NCBI GenBank assembly: GCA_021800155.1
Contig: JAJYZG010000002.1
Location: forward strand, 1 to 64,000
DNA: 64,000 bases
Direction: 5' to 3'
From: a bacterium
Lineage (GTDB): Bacteria; Patescibacteriota; Saccharimonadia; Saccharimonadales; UBA4665
The position numbers and the translations under genes were made by a program. A model generated the notes under the pieces. It saw only the letters and a list, made by a program, of their open reading frames with translations, did no database searches and was not told the DNA's origin. Of the stretch, positions 1 to 10,321 are shown in pieces. Numbering within the stretch: position 1 is the stretch's first letter; every line of letters begins with the position of its first letter.

Positions 1-40
1 CACTGACCCTTCTTCATAGCTGCACCCGGCTTGGCAGACT

Positions 41-80
41 ACTTCCGCAGACCCAAAAATACTTTTTTGTCTGCGGAAGT
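41..80. repeat. Perfect 12-bp inverted repeat ACTTCCGCAGAC/GTCTGCGGAAGT, 16-nt spacer
   Basis: Arms at 41-52 and 69-80; the spacer is itself A-run/T-run complementary (CAAAAA..TTTTTG). Confidence 0.8.
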
Positions 81-253
81 GAACCTTTCTGTCATGGTCC
101 TAAAGCCCATGGTGAGGTTTATGCTTAATTTAAGTTGCAGAAGCGAACAACAACCTGAATGAAAGGTTATGCTTTCTTTTGATATACTTATTTATAAGGA
201 TTAGGATGAAAGTTTATGGCTATTATCTTGGGCACATCCCATAGGTAGGGTTA

Positions 254-2836
254 TTGGAAACAAACATGGAAGACAATGGCTTTTATCATAAGGAAAATGG
301 CTTAGAAAATGCTTCTTCGGAAGAGTTGCGAGACAGCGAGCACAACTTTACCAGCAGTACCGAACAAACGGATGCCCCGAGTGGGGCACTGAATAAAGAG
401 GGGCTGTATCGGGCGGAGGGTGGAGCGGGATTTACCTCTGGAGTAGCAATGGGGGTGGCTGGTCTAACCCCATGGGGTAGGGCTTACCGTTTTGCGAAAA
501 CTCACAAAAAGTTGGTGGGCATTGGCGGGGGCGGTTTTATCGGTTTTATTATCGCTATCGTTATATTCTTTGGGTTTTTGGCTGCATACGAGCTAGTAAC
601 GATTGAAAAAGATATGCTGCGTTATGAAGAAAAGGGCGTAGCCTACGTAATCAAAAAAGCGTCTAACAGCATCATGAAACGGATGTATTGTCGCGGTATG
701 TCGGGTGCTACTGCTGCAAGTTTGGGTTGCTCATCAGAAAATAACACAGAGGGTAGCAAGGCAGTCGAGGACAAAACCGATCCCATGACTGCCGAAATTG
801 ATACTATGAAATTTACTGATCCTCAGGTTCAAAAAGCTTTGCTCGACCAAGGGATACAGGTAGAAGATAGCGGTAACCAACTTCGTTTTAAGGACCTTAC
901 GACAGGCAACTATATTAATTATGACCAGCTCGATCAAACCGATATGCAACTACGGTTTCAAAAAGCTATTCCCTCGTTCGACATAGGTCAAATTAAGGCG
1001 TACCGTCCACTGCTAACCGTTGACGAAGGGGCGGATTGGAATCCCATACCCGCACCGGAAGAAAGTAGCCCGGATAAAGACGTTGCGGAGGACATCAACG
1101 GAACAGCGGAAAACGAAGGCCAACAGCTTAAAGCGGCAGAGGTGGAAGACGGCAAATCTCCAACCAATGAACCTAAGTCTCAGGTAGCGAATGATACACT
1201 GGCGGCTGCAACTGAAGGTACTGTGCTAGAAACGGCAGATCAGGCAATCGCTGCCGGCGACTCAGAGGCGGTCGTAATTAGTAAAGCCGAAGCAGCTGCA
1301 GCTCCGCATTTAGGAGCAGCTCTCACTATAGGCTCGATTGTTGCTACACTCTGCTCAATAGATAGGGTCGCCACTAAGGTTTCTGAGTATAGAATACCTA
1401 CTATTCTAGCTTTTCTGGTACGCCACAGCTCCACGTTGTTGGGCATCGCGGATGAAATGAAAGTTGGGGGAACCATGACCGGTAAGCAAATTAGCGGGTT
1501 TACAAAACTGTTTAACGGCAATCAGTCAATTAAACCTACAAAAACATATGATCCAACGCTCTCGGACGCCGCGATGCCTTTCTCGCGTTCGGCTGCTTGG
1601 CAAAGAATCGAAGGCAATCCGGTGAACACAAACAGGAAAAGCAGTGGCTATAATCCTGATTTTTCTTCGTCACTATTGCCAACAAAAAATGCAGGCACTT
1701 CTGTTGTAAACTCCATCAATCGTATTTTGGACTTTATAGGAGGAGGTGCTCTCTGTTCTCTGGTTAACAATTCTGTGTTCGGTCACATATTCACGGTTAT
1801 TGGGTGGGCGGCTACAGCCGGGATTGATTTCAGTAGTATTGGTGTGGGCGAGGTAGCTATAATGGGGGCAGTAACCAGTTTTCAATTGGCGACCAAACAC
1901 ATAATTATCCCGCAAATAGTGAAGTATTTTACGCCAGTAGGCATGAACGGCCTTGAAAATTCAGTCCAGTGGATGAATAACGCCGATGCCGGAACCAATA
2001 TTTCTATGAATATGTATATGCAACGTTTGGGCGGCGAGCCAATGAGCCCCACACAAACTGCGGAATTGAATGCCAAGGGGGCCCAATTAGAAACGATAGC
2101 AGAGAGTCACAAATCCTTTTTGACTCGGACTTTTTCTTTCAGTGACCCCAGTTCGCTGGTATCGCGGGTGGCGGTAGATTTACCCCTATCACGGCTGGGG
2201 ATAATTAACTCTTTTTTCAGTGACATCATTAGTGCCCCCGAATTGTTGTTTCGCGCCTTTTCCGATTTGATTGGCGGAGCTAGAGTATTTGCATCACAAT
2301 CAACAAACCCCGGTGCTACCTATGGCCTCACTCAATACGGTTTTAGTACTAGCGAGATCACAAGATACGATCCCATCAATAATGAAAATTACTTAATACA
2401 TGCAGTGGTTCCATTTCACCAAAACACTAAAACGCTTATCCAACTACTGGGTAATCCGAGTAATTTCCCAAATGGCTCATATGACAGCAATCCAAACGAT
2501 CTGTTGCACTGTTTCGCTCAAGACCCCTACGGACCAAACGGGCAACTAACATCTTCGTTCCTTTGGGCGCAACAAAGCGATCAAGCACCCGTAAGTCCCA
2601 TATGCGGCACGATGGGCAACATGTCTGCCGATACCCCACCGGTCGGAATATCTTCACCGAATGTGGCACAGTATGTAGTGTGCCCCGGCATGGGATATGG
2701 AACTTTAGATAAGCGATGTAATAATTTTGTTACCAAGTTTCTTAGAAAACATGATGTGATCAATCGCTTTCGCCAGTATATTCTTGACGACCAGGTGACT
2801 AACTATATTTATGACTATCAAAGTACTGTTTCATGA
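254..2836 (+). CDS. Large membrane/secreted protein, possibly secretion (T4SS)-associated
   Basis: 860-aa ORF with hydrophobic segment GGGGFIGFIIAIVIFFGFLAAYELV and later hydrophobic stretches; TTG start given, ATG at 266 is an alternative. Confidence 0.6.
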   Translation: METNMEDNGFYHKENGLENASSEELRDSEHNFTSSTEQTDAPSGALNKEGLYRAEGGAGFTSGVAMGVAGLTPWGRAYRFAKTHKKLVGIGGGGFIGFIIAIVIFFGFLAAYELVTIEKDMLRYEEKGVAYVIKKASNSIMKRMYCRGMSGATAASLGCSSENNTEGSKAVEDKTDPMTAEIDTMKFTDPQVQKALLDQGIQVEDSGNQLRFKDLTTGNYINYDQLDQTDMQLRFQKAIPSFDIGQIKAYRPLLTVDEGADWNPIPAPEESSPDKDVAEDINGTAENEGQQLKAAEVEDGKSPTNEPKSQVANDTLAAATEGTVLETADQAIAAGDSEAVVISKAEAAAAPHLGAALTIGSIVATLCSIDRVATKVSEYRIPTILAFLVRHSSTLLGIADEMKVGGTMTGKQISGFTKLFNGNQSIKPTKTYDPTLSDAAMPFSRSAAWQRIEGNPVNTNRKSSGYNPDFSSSLLPTKNAGTSVVNSINRILDFIGGGALCSLVNNSVFGHIFTVIGWAATAGIDFSSIGVGEVAIMGAVTSFQLATKHIIIPQIVKYFTPVGMNGLENSVQWMNNADAGTNISMNMYMQRLGGEPMSPTQTAELNAKGAQLETIAESHKSFLTRTFSFSDPSSLVSRVAVDLPLSRLGIINSFFSDIISAPELLFRAFSDLIGGARVFASQSTNPGATYGLTQYGFSTSEITRYDPINNENYLIHAVVPFHQNTKTLIQLLGNPSNFPNGSYDSNPNDLLHCFAQDPYGPNGQLTSSFLWAQQSDQAPVSPICGTMGNMSADTPPVGISSPNVAQYVVCPGMGYGTLDKRCNNFVTKFLRKHDVINRFRQYILDDQVTNYIYDYQSTVS

Positions 2837-4677
2837 AAAAGCTTTTCCTGATTATTGTAGCGCCGGCGATTTTAATCTGTTCGGTGGCTAAAGTATATGC
2901 TCTTTCTAGCCAGGACTTGTTCAGCCTTGAAAATGACAGCATATATTATACCGGCAGTAACAAGAATCATAATTCTGGTGTGTGTGGTAATGGTAATGTT
3001 TCATCTCAAGCTCTAACTTCTGGACAAAATGTCTATATACTAGGAGACTCCATAACAGAAAGGGCCGAGAGCGCTTACATAACTACGTTCAAGGGCCTGG
3101 GTGTTAATGCGACGGTTGACGCACAATATGGCCGCAGTCTGACTTCGCCTGGCGGTGATGGCACCAAAACCACAGGAATGCAGGCTATAGCCATCGATCA
3201 GGCCAGCATTAAATCAGCCAATGCGATAGTTATCGCCCTAGGTACTAACGGCGGGGATACGCCCCAAAGCATAGATCGAGCCATATCTGCCATTAGAGCC
3301 GACAACGCTACAGCTCCGATATTCTGGGTGGATACCATTGTTATTGATCGACCAGACTACCTGCCAGTAATTCAAGCCGCCAATCAAGCCATATACGGAC
3401 AAGCCAAGAAGGAAGGTTATTCGGTAATTAGCTGGTTTAAAGAAGTTGACCCGAACAACAACCCAATTAAAATAACTGGTAAGGTCACCGACAACAATGG
3501 GTATATTTCCTTACAAGATGGGCTAAATGTTCACCCCACCGAACCTAAAGGAGTGGAAGCGTTGGTCAATCTCGTTGTTGGACAAGTAACAGGTAGCGGT
3601 ACGTCTAATTCTGCTGCTTTGGTCTGTTGTAATAATGGTGCACCCACCACTCTTACCGGCGGCGGTTCCGCTGAACAGGCCTTTAACTTCTTTGTACAAA
3701 GTGGCTTTACCCCAGTTGCGGCAGCCGGGATTGTTGGCAACCTAATGTATGAATCTGATGGCACGAGTGGGGCAATTGATCCCACTAAAGTACAGGGCGA
3801 TGGTGATAGTAGTTTTCCAACCGGTAGTGGCTGGGGATCTCCCCAATGGACTCCCAGCACCAAGGTTCTCGGTTACGCTCAACAGGCTGGTATAACCACA
3901 CCTATCGACCTACTATCTACTCAATTGAAGATTATACTGTGGGAATTTTCCAATAACTATCAGGGATTGAAGCAGCAACTTAATTCAGCAACCAGTGTTA
4001 GCAATTACAGTAGTGGCTCCACGGCCATATTCATGAACAATTTTGAGAGACCGAAAACCAATGAGTCAATTCAGTATAGGATACAGGATGCCGTATCGGT
4101 GTTGAAGAGTTCTGGGGGATCGACAGTTGCTAACACTGCTACTTGCAGCCCCACTAGCAGTACGGGCGGATATCAGAATCCGTTCCGAAACGTAACCACT
4201 CTTTCGCCAGGTCGCATTGATCAAGGTGTTGACTATACAGGAAACGGGCCTGTCTATGCTGTGGGTAGCGGGACTGTGACTGGTATTTTTCAAAATTGGT
4301 GTACGCCAGCAATGGGTGGCTGTGAAAAAGGTGAACCCCTTATTGCTTACCAATTGACCGCTGGATCTGCAGCCGGGAAAGTTGTGTATCTGGCGGAGTG
4401 CATAACCCCTAGGGTTAGCGTAGGTCAAACCGTTTCTACCAATACTATAATTGCAACAGTGATAAATAATCCAGGTTGCGACAACGGTATCGAGACTGGT
4501 TGGCTTAATCCATCGGATGAACCAACAAGCATGGCTTATAGTTGTTTTAATGGCCAAAACTCAACTGCCTTTGGGGATAATTTTAACCAATTGATGGTGA
4601 GTTTGGGCGTTGTGAGCGGTATTCAGAATCCACCAGTAACCTGCACTCTGCCAGCGGGATGGCCAACATGGCAATGA
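2833..4677 (+). CDS. Secreted SGNH-hydrolase-like + phage tail lysozyme-like + degenerate M23-like protein
   Basis: Signal peptide; GDSITE, GTNGG and DGLNVHP (SGNH blocks); AAGIVGNLMYESD...GWGSPQWTP (phage tail-type lysozyme); C-terminal VDYTGNGPVYAVGSGTVTG (M23-like). ATGA overlap with upstream ORF. Confidence 0.75.
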   Translation: MKKLFLIIVAPAILICSVAKVYALSSQDLFSLENDSIYYTGSNKNHNSGVCGNGNVSSQALTSGQNVYILGDSITERAESAYITTFKGLGVNATVDAQYGRSLTSPGGDGTKTTGMQAIAIDQASIKSANAIVIALGTNGGDTPQSIDRAISAIRADNATAPIFWVDTIVIDRPDYLPVIQAANQAIYGQAKKEGYSVISWFKEVDPNNNPIKITGKVTDNNGYISLQDGLNVHPTEPKGVEALVNLVVGQVTGSGTSNSAALVCCNNGAPTTLTGGGSAEQAFNFFVQSGFTPVAAAGIVGNLMYESDGTSGAIDPTKVQGDGDSSFPTGSGWGSPQWTPSTKVLGYAQQAGITTPIDLLSTQLKIILWEFSNNYQGLKQQLNSATSVSNYSSGSTAIFMNNFERPKTNESIQYRIQDAVSVLKSSGGSTVANTATCSPTSSTGGYQNPFRNVTTLSPGRIDQGVDYTGNGPVYAVGSGTVTGIFQNWCTPAMGGCEKGEPLIAYQLTAGSAAGKVVYLAECITPRVSVGQTVSTNTIIATVINNPGCDNGIETGWLNPSDEPTSMAYSCFNGQNSTAFGDNFNQLMVSLGVVSGIQNPPVTCTLPAGWPTWQ

Positions 4678-6143
4678 ACATAAATCCATATAACTCCCCG
4701 AGGGTAGCAAATTGGTCCTGGCGCGCAAAGGGTCTAGTACTGTTGTTGGTGGCTGCAGTCATTGCTGTAGCATTGTGGTGGTTGATTTATCGAGTTGCGG
4801 CAACGGCGTTAATAACAATCGAATCATCCAACCCCGCAGATTATGTGTCTATTACACCTGTCGTAAACGATACCCTGGAAACAGGCTCGACCCTAACCGC
4901 ACAACACGTTCTGAAAAAAAGTCTCAGTTATGGGACCTACGATCTAGAGGCCTTTGATACTTCAAATCGCTTAAGTCGTATTATCCATATAACCAGCAAT
5001 AGTCCTAGATCATACTTGTTAACATTAAACCACTTTAGTGGAGTTGCTGTATCTGCATATGGATCAAGTGTGACAGATTTAGTTGCAAGCACCGACCAGT
5101 TAGTGTTTCTGAATGCGGCCGGTCATCTACAAAGCATCAATGCGGCCGGGAATATCCAGAGTCTCGATGCGCTAACATCTTTGACTAGTGTAGTGTGGGC
5201 CACGCCCGAAACGGGCTTAGCAACAGATAGCAGGGGTGATCTCTACCGTATCAGCAATGGTTCTGTGCAACAGATAACTTTACCCTTTAAGGCAACGCCC
5301 AACATTACTTTTGCAGACAGTGCTGACGGATCAATTTTTGTTGGTCATAACAAGAAACTGTACTATGCCACTTCTGGGGGCAGACTTTCTCCAATCTACC
5401 ATGCTTCGAGCAATATTTTGGCTGTATCGGCCAGCAACAATGGCGCTGCAGTTATTGAAGGTAGCCTTCTTTCTAATCCCGATGGGAGTGGGTCGCTGGT
5501 TTTGGTCAGTACACGAGGCCTTTCTTCCGATACCGGATTGAATGCGAAGGGGATTAGTTGGTCACATGATGGCAAACTGATTGCCGTAAGAACAAACAAC
5601 GGTGGCTTAAACATCTACGCGGTTCGGAACGGTTCTCTTAGCATTACAGCATCAATACCTAACTATGGATCACTGGGCAATATGGCCTGGGGAACGAATG
5701 AAGATCTTTACTACAGCCAGGGCGGAACGGTTTGGGAATATTCTAGTGGCAGTGGTGATGAGTTCCAAATCGCTCAAACTCCCGGCCAAATGGAGGTTCT
5801 GGGGGTGTACCCGGATAGTGTAGGCAACTATGTTTATATCACTGTTGATGACAGCGGCCAACCCGAAGGAGAATTCACAAACAGTGAACTTTACCGCATT
5901 CCTTTAAAAAACCAGCCAGTTAATTTGCAGTTTAGCGCACTGGCCGGTATATTGCCCACGGTCATACAGGATACATGTGCAGTCAACTACTTAAATATTA
6001 GCTATTCCCCTGTGTTTTTTGTTGCTTTTCCTGCAACCGCAACACAGCAATTCTGTTCGACTGAGATCAGTGACTATCTTAACCAGTACGGCATAAATCC
6101 CTCGGCCGGTACCTTTGTCTATCAGCCACAGCCAATCAACTAA
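4659..6143 (+). CDS. Membrane-anchored beta-propeller-like protein
   Basis: N-terminal TM helix then repeated beta-rich blades; overlaps the upstream gene. Confidence 0.6.
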   Translation: MANMAMNINPYNSPRVANWSWRAKGLVLLLVAAVIAVALWWLIYRVAATALITIESSNPADYVSITPVVNDTLETGSTLTAQHVLKKSLSYGTYDLEAFDTSNRLSRIIHITSNSPRSYLLTLNHFSGVAVSAYGSSVTDLVASTDQLVFLNAAGHLQSINAAGNIQSLDALTSLTSVVWATPETGLATDSRGDLYRISNGSVQQITLPFKATPNITFADSADGSIFVGHNKKLYYATSGGRLSPIYHASSNILAVSASNNGAAVIEGSLLSNPDGSGSLVLVSTRGLSSDTGLNAKGISWSHDGKLIAVRTNNGGLNIYAVRNGSLSITASIPNYGSLGNMAWGTNEDLYYSQGGTVWEYSSGSGDEFQIAQTPGQMEVLGVYPDSVGNYVYITVDDSGQPEGEFTNSELYRIPLKNQPVNLQFSALAGILPTVIQDTCAVNYLNISYSPVFFVAFPATATQQFCSTEISDYLNQYGINPSAGTFVYQPQPIN

Positions 6144-6149
6144 GCGTTA

Positions 6150-7187
6150 TTAACTTGTTATGATGTTGCTCGAACTATCGTTTTTTAGTGAAGATTCAGT
6201 TGTAGTTATTAAGGACTGGTGTCCCGATAAGTATCTTGTTAGTGTTGTTGATCGTTCCCTGTCGAGTTCGCCAAAAACATCATCCATTAGTATGATTGCG
6301 CGTTTATCTAAGCATTGTTCAAGTTTATCTACCTCAAGTATTTTCAGCGCAATAACTAACATCCTTGCTTCCCCCCTAGACGCTGCGGCTGATGGCGTTT
6401 TTTGATTGATTAACACTTCTAGATCTTCTCTGTGTGGTCCGCTTCCAGTAAATCCGCGCATGAGGTCGATTTCCAGATCAGATTCAAGTTTTTTCAGCAG
6501 GTGGTTTTCGTATGAGCCAATTTCTACCCCGCTTTTATAGATCAAGTCTATTTTGGCGGCGGTGCCGGATAGGGCCGAGTAGACGTTTTTCACCTTCTTG
6601 TTTAACCCTAGAGTAAGTTCAGCTCGTAACCGTGCTATTTCGCCGCCCAAATGACTTAAACGTACATTCCATGGGAAAAGTTCAGCTGAAGATACCTTAC
6701 CCTTTCTTAAAAGAATGTTGCGCTGTCTAAGTGTTCGCATATATTCTCTTCTGGTTTTTTGAAAACCTGGTTTTATTAACTCCAATATTCCATCTAGGTA
6801 GTTCCGCCTCAGTTCGGGGGGTCCAGACAACATCAGTAGGTGATTGGGTTCAAATAAAACTATTGGCAATTGTGTGTTGGAACTTAACCGTCGATACGGC
6901 TTATTATTAATCACAAACTGTTTAGTGGGTTTATGGTGATGGTCAAGCTTTACTGTTCGGGAGTCGACACTCGTTTGTGCATCAATACGAGACCAGTGTT
7001 TGCTGTGCATTATAAGCTCACTGTCGGGCGCACGATACGAACTACCCAAGCACGCAAACATTACCGCCTCAAGTAGGTTGGTTTTACCGCTGGCGTTGGG
7101 TCCGGAGATTATATTGACACCGGAAGAAAAACTAAACTCTCGATCCAAATATGAGCGGAACTGACGCAGCCTAATTTTTTGGATCAT
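6150..7187 (-). CDS. recF: DNA replication/repair protein RecF
   Basis: MIQKIRLRQFRSY..., Walker A GPNASGKTNLLEA, GEARMLVIALKI, ILMDDVFGELD. Confidence 0.93.
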   Translation of the reverse strand: MIQKIRLRQFRSYLDREFSFSSGVNIISGPNASGKTNLLEAVMFACLGSSYRAPDSELIMHSKHWSRIDAQTSVDSRTVKLDHHHKPTKQFVINNKPYRRLSSNTQLPIVLFEPNHLLMLSGPPELRRNYLDGILELIKPGFQKTRREYMRTLRQRNILLRKGKVSSAELFPWNVRLSHLGGEIARLRAELTLGLNKKVKNVYSALSGTAAKIDLIYKSGVEIGSYENHLLKKLESDLEIDLMRGFTGSGPHREDLEVLINQKTPSAAASRGEARMLVIALKILEVDKLEQCLDKRAIILMDDVFGELDRERSTTLTRYLSGHQSLITTTESSLKNDSSSNIITS

Positions 7188-7201
7188 TCTATTGATATAG
7201 T

Positions 7202-8293
7202 TTAGCTTTTAAGCGGCATGATTATATGCTTATAGCTCGGATCTTTAGGGTCTTTTAGAATGGTGGGTTCAAGTTTTCCGTTAAAGCCGAAATAAACTTC
7301 GTCACCAGTTAATACCTGCAGTGCATCAAGCAAGTAGCGGGAGTTGAGGGTAATGCTACCACCTCCTATGACTTTGCCAAGTGCGGTCGCGGTGTTCTCA
7401 CCGATCTGGCTTGCCACTGAACGAATATTTAGCGAACCGGACTTATTGTCAAGCTCGATTGTTACACTACCGGCGCTTTCCCTAGCGAACAAGCTGGATA
7501 CCTTGGTGACATTAACGAAATCAGGCTTGGACAGTTGAATAGATGATGCAAATTCGCCTGGTATAAGTTTTTGGTAGTCCGGGTAGTTTCCTTCTACTAA
7601 GCGCGCCGTAAGTTCAATATCCCCAACCTGGAACAAAACTTGTTGACCGTCGTGGGTTACATTAACTTCACCCTCAAAATCACCCATGATTCTCAGTAAG
7701 TCATTCATGGCGGAAGCCGGGACTAGCATCTTAACATCTTCTATACTTTTGCTAAGCTCTTTTTCTGCAAGGCGGTAACTATCTGTGGCGGCAACATAAA
7801 GCTTAGAGTCTTTGCTGTGGATAAATACCCCTGTTAAAACTTGACGGGTTTCATCACTACTCGCCGCAAAAACAGTTTGCTGTAAGCCTTTTTTTAGTGC
7901 GCCACAATCTAACTTCCAAGACTTTCCATGAGTAATTGTGGGCATTACCGGAAAATCGTCCGCCACAATCCCATTTACTACTGAGTGATATTGTTCGGTT
8001 GTAACTTTAAGTTTTGTGTTGGTTAACTCAAGCTCAATCACTCCACTGGGTAGACTTCCAACAAAATCTTGCATCAGCCGGGCTGGGACGGTTATAGCAC
8101 CCTCCTCATTAATTTTTGCACCGATATAGTGAACAATGGCTATGTCTAGGTTGGTGGCAGATAAACTCAGACGGTTATTAGCAGTTTTAATTAGCACGTT
8201 AGACAGGATTGGCAGGGTGTTGCGTCCTGACGCAACTCTACCTACTGAGTTCAGTGCTTGATTGAGATTTTCTTGGGTAACTTGTAGTTTCAT
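7202..8293 (-). CDS. dnaN: DNA polymerase III beta sliding clamp
   Basis: MKLQVTQENLNQALNSVGRVASGRNTLPILSNVLI..., dnaA-dnaN-recF synteny. Confidence 0.95.
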   Translation of the reverse strand: MKLQVTQENLNQALNSVGRVASGRNTLPILSNVLIKTANNRLSLSATNLDIAIVHYIGAKINEEGAITVPARLMQDFVGSLPSGVIELELTNTKLKVTTEQYHSVVNGIVADDFPVMPTITHGKSWKLDCGALKKGLQQTVFAASSDETRQVLTGVFIHSKDSKLYVAATDSYRLAEKELSKSIEDVKMLVPASAMNDLLRIMGDFEGEVNVTHDGQQVLFQVGDIELTARLVEGNYPDYQKLIPGEFASSIQLSKPDFVNVTKVSSLFARESAGSVTIELDNKSGSLNIRSVASQIGENTATALGKVIGGGSITLNSRYLLDALQVLTGDEVYFGFNGKLEPTILKDPKDPSYKHIIMPLKS

Positions 8294-8571
8294 GGCGATT
8301 TAGTTGTTTCCTTTCTTTGAGCTAAAAATAATAACAAAAATAAGATTAATAAAATTTGTATTTATAGTAGGTCTTTGTGGTTAATGTGGATAAGCCACCC
8401 CAAATAAGAGTAAATATAGAATTTAGGTGTGTGATCAAGTTTTGGTAAAGCTGTGTGAAAGAATCCTTAAAAACCACAACCTGAGGTAAAAACCACAACC
8501 CCGAAGTGTCTAGTAGATTAAGTTGTACACAACAAGGTGTTAGATATAGACACCCACCACACCAATTATCC
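8294..8571. other. oriC: Probable oriC (dnaA-dnaN intergenic region)
   Basis: AT-rich stretch ~8321-8370 next to tandem DnaA-box-like 9-mers TGTGGTTAA (8376-8384) and TGTGGATAA (8385-8393, perfect complement of TTATCCACA); direct repeat TAAAAACCACAACC at 8468-8481 and 8487-8500. Confidence 0.75.
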
Positions 8572-9933
8572 CTAGGCATATAAACGCTCCTTAATTTCAG
8601 AAATTGCGCTACGTAACGAAGAATCAAGCTGTGATTCTTTCTCGATCTTATCAACCGAATGAATGGCGGTGGTATGGTCTTTGCGGCCTAGCTCCCGGGC
8701 GATTTTCGGAAAACTGAGGTGTAGCTCTTCCCTTAAGATATACATGGCTACTTGTCGCGGTACCACGATATCTTTATCACGCTTGGGACCCAATATATCT
8801 TCTATCGGTATCTGAAAATGTTTGGCAGTTCGTTCGATAATCTGCTTAGCAGAGAGGTGTTTGGGCCGGTTGTGACTGCTGCCGATTATACTTAAGGCAA
8901 TGTCCAGGTTTGGTTGAAGGGAGCGCATTTCACAAAAAGCCAGAAGCTGGTTTAGGGCTCCTTCTAACTCGCGTACGTTGGTGTTAATGTTGGTAGATAA
9001 ATATTCGACTACGTCATTTGGCAATGTCACATCGTTAACCTGAGCTTTGGCTTGGACAATCGCGCAGCGTGTCTCATAGTCCGGAGCTTGCATGTCGATA
9101 CTCATTCCCCAGGCAAACCGGCTTTGCAGACGTTCATCGATCACAATATCTTTAGGTGGTCGATCGGCACTGATAATGATCTGTTTGTTAGCTTGATGGA
9201 GACTGTTAAAGGTATGGAAGAACTCCTCTTGAATCTTTTCTTTGCCAGTAATGAACTGGATGTCGTCGACAATAAAGACATCAGCTGAGCGGTAATGGTT
9301 GGCGAACTCGGTTGTTTTGCGGTAGCGCAGAGCCTCAACAAACTCCTGAACAAACTGCTCGGTCGTAATATAGAGTACGCTTGCGTCAGGGTTGTTGGAC
9401 AGTATCGCATTACCTACCGCCTGAATTAGGTGGGTCTTGCCAATCCCCACTCCACCATAGAGCAGTAGGGGGTTGTATTTGGTTCCCGGGTTGGCAGTAA
9501 TTGATTGACAGGCGGCAAAGGCCAGCTCATTGCTTGACCCTACAATAAAATTATCAAAGGTATAGCGTTCGTTGAGTCCTTGTCGATAGGCGTGTGAGAT
9601 GCCGCTCCCGGCGCGGTTTGGCCGGGGAAGTGTTATGCTCATTGCGGGTTCAGACATGATTGACCCCGAACTATTCATTGGCTTAGGTTCCATAGCTACA
9701 ATCCGGTATTCGATTCTTTCAGCTCTCACACCGTTTTTTTGAAGTGTTTGCACCACTAAATCATTAAACTTTTTTTCCAACTGGCTCTTTATAAAAATAT
9801 TTGGTACCCCAACAACTACCAGCTCGTCGCTTTGCTGGACCAGCTGTGTGTTTTTAAACCAGGTGTGGTAGTTGCCAGCGGAAATAGAGAGTTCAATCTC
9901 TCCCAAAACCGCTTGCCACAGAGGACTGTTCAT
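8572..9933 (-). CDS. dnaA: Chromosomal replication initiator DnaA
   Basis: GGVGIGKTHLIQAVGN, VFIVDDIQFITGKEK, C-terminal LGRKDHTTAIHSVDKI. Confidence 0.97.
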   Translation of the reverse strand: MNSPLWQAVLGEIELSISAGNYHTWFKNTQLVQQSDELVVVGVPNIFIKSQLEKKFNDLVVQTLQKNGVRAERIEYRIVAMEPKPMNSSGSIMSEPAMSITLPRPNRAGSGISHAYRQGLNERYTFDNFIVGSSNELAFAACQSITANPGTKYNPLLLYGGVGIGKTHLIQAVGNAILSNNPDASVLYITTEQFVQEFVEALRYRKTTEFANHYRSADVFIVDDIQFITGKEKIQEEFFHTFNSLHQANKQIIISADRPPKDIVIDERLQSRFAWGMSIDMQAPDYETRCAIVQAKAQVNDVTLPNDVVEYLSTNINTNVRELEGALNQLLAFCEMRSLQPNLDIALSIIGSSHNRPKHLSAKQIIERTAKHFQIPIEDILGPKRDKDIVVPRQVAMYILREELHLSFPKIARELGRKDHTTAIHSVDKIEKESQLDSSLRSAISEIKERLYA

Positions 9934-10181
9934 TTGCTTTTTTAAACTCTCTGTCTCGACTTTGTGACCCTAGTTTAGACCCAAAACCGTTCGTTTTCCA
10001 CACCCTGATTCAATTAACGACCGGTTCTGTAAATAATTTTACTAAACTGAGGTAGGTTTATGCACATGCATTTTGCTGATCTATAAATCTGTGGATTAAG
10101 GTTAACAAGAAGTGGAAAACTTGCTAGGATTAGTAGGTTAAACATTGTTATTTTCACTAAAAGCAAAGGAACCAATAAACT
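9934..10181. promoter_or_regulatory. dnaA-rpmH intergenic region with secondary DnaA-box-like sites
   Basis: TTTTCCACA (9994-10002) and TGTGGATTA (10090-10098), each one mismatch from consensus. Confidence 0.5.
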
Positions 10182-10319
10182 ATGCCCAAACGAACTTATC
10201 AACCAAAAAAACGACAGCGTGCCAAAGAGCACGGTTTTATGAAGCGCATGGCAAGTAAAGGCGGAAAGAATGTGTTAGCCCGGCGGCGGCAAAAAGGCCG
10301 CACCAAACTGACTGTTTAG
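10182..10319 (+). CDS. rpmH: 50S ribosomal protein L34
   Basis: Translates to [45 protein letters not shown]; 45 aa, below the ORF-track cutoff. Confidence 0.95.
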   Translation: MPKRTYQPKKRQRAKEHGFMKRMASKGGKNVLARRRQKGRTKLTV

Positions 10320-10321
10320 AT

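Noticed and set aside
4066-4557. 163-aa antisense ORF (and other long antisense ORFs, e.g. 17904-18332, 56169-56660)
   Set aside because: Lie fully opposite well-supported genes; no recognisable domains or start context.
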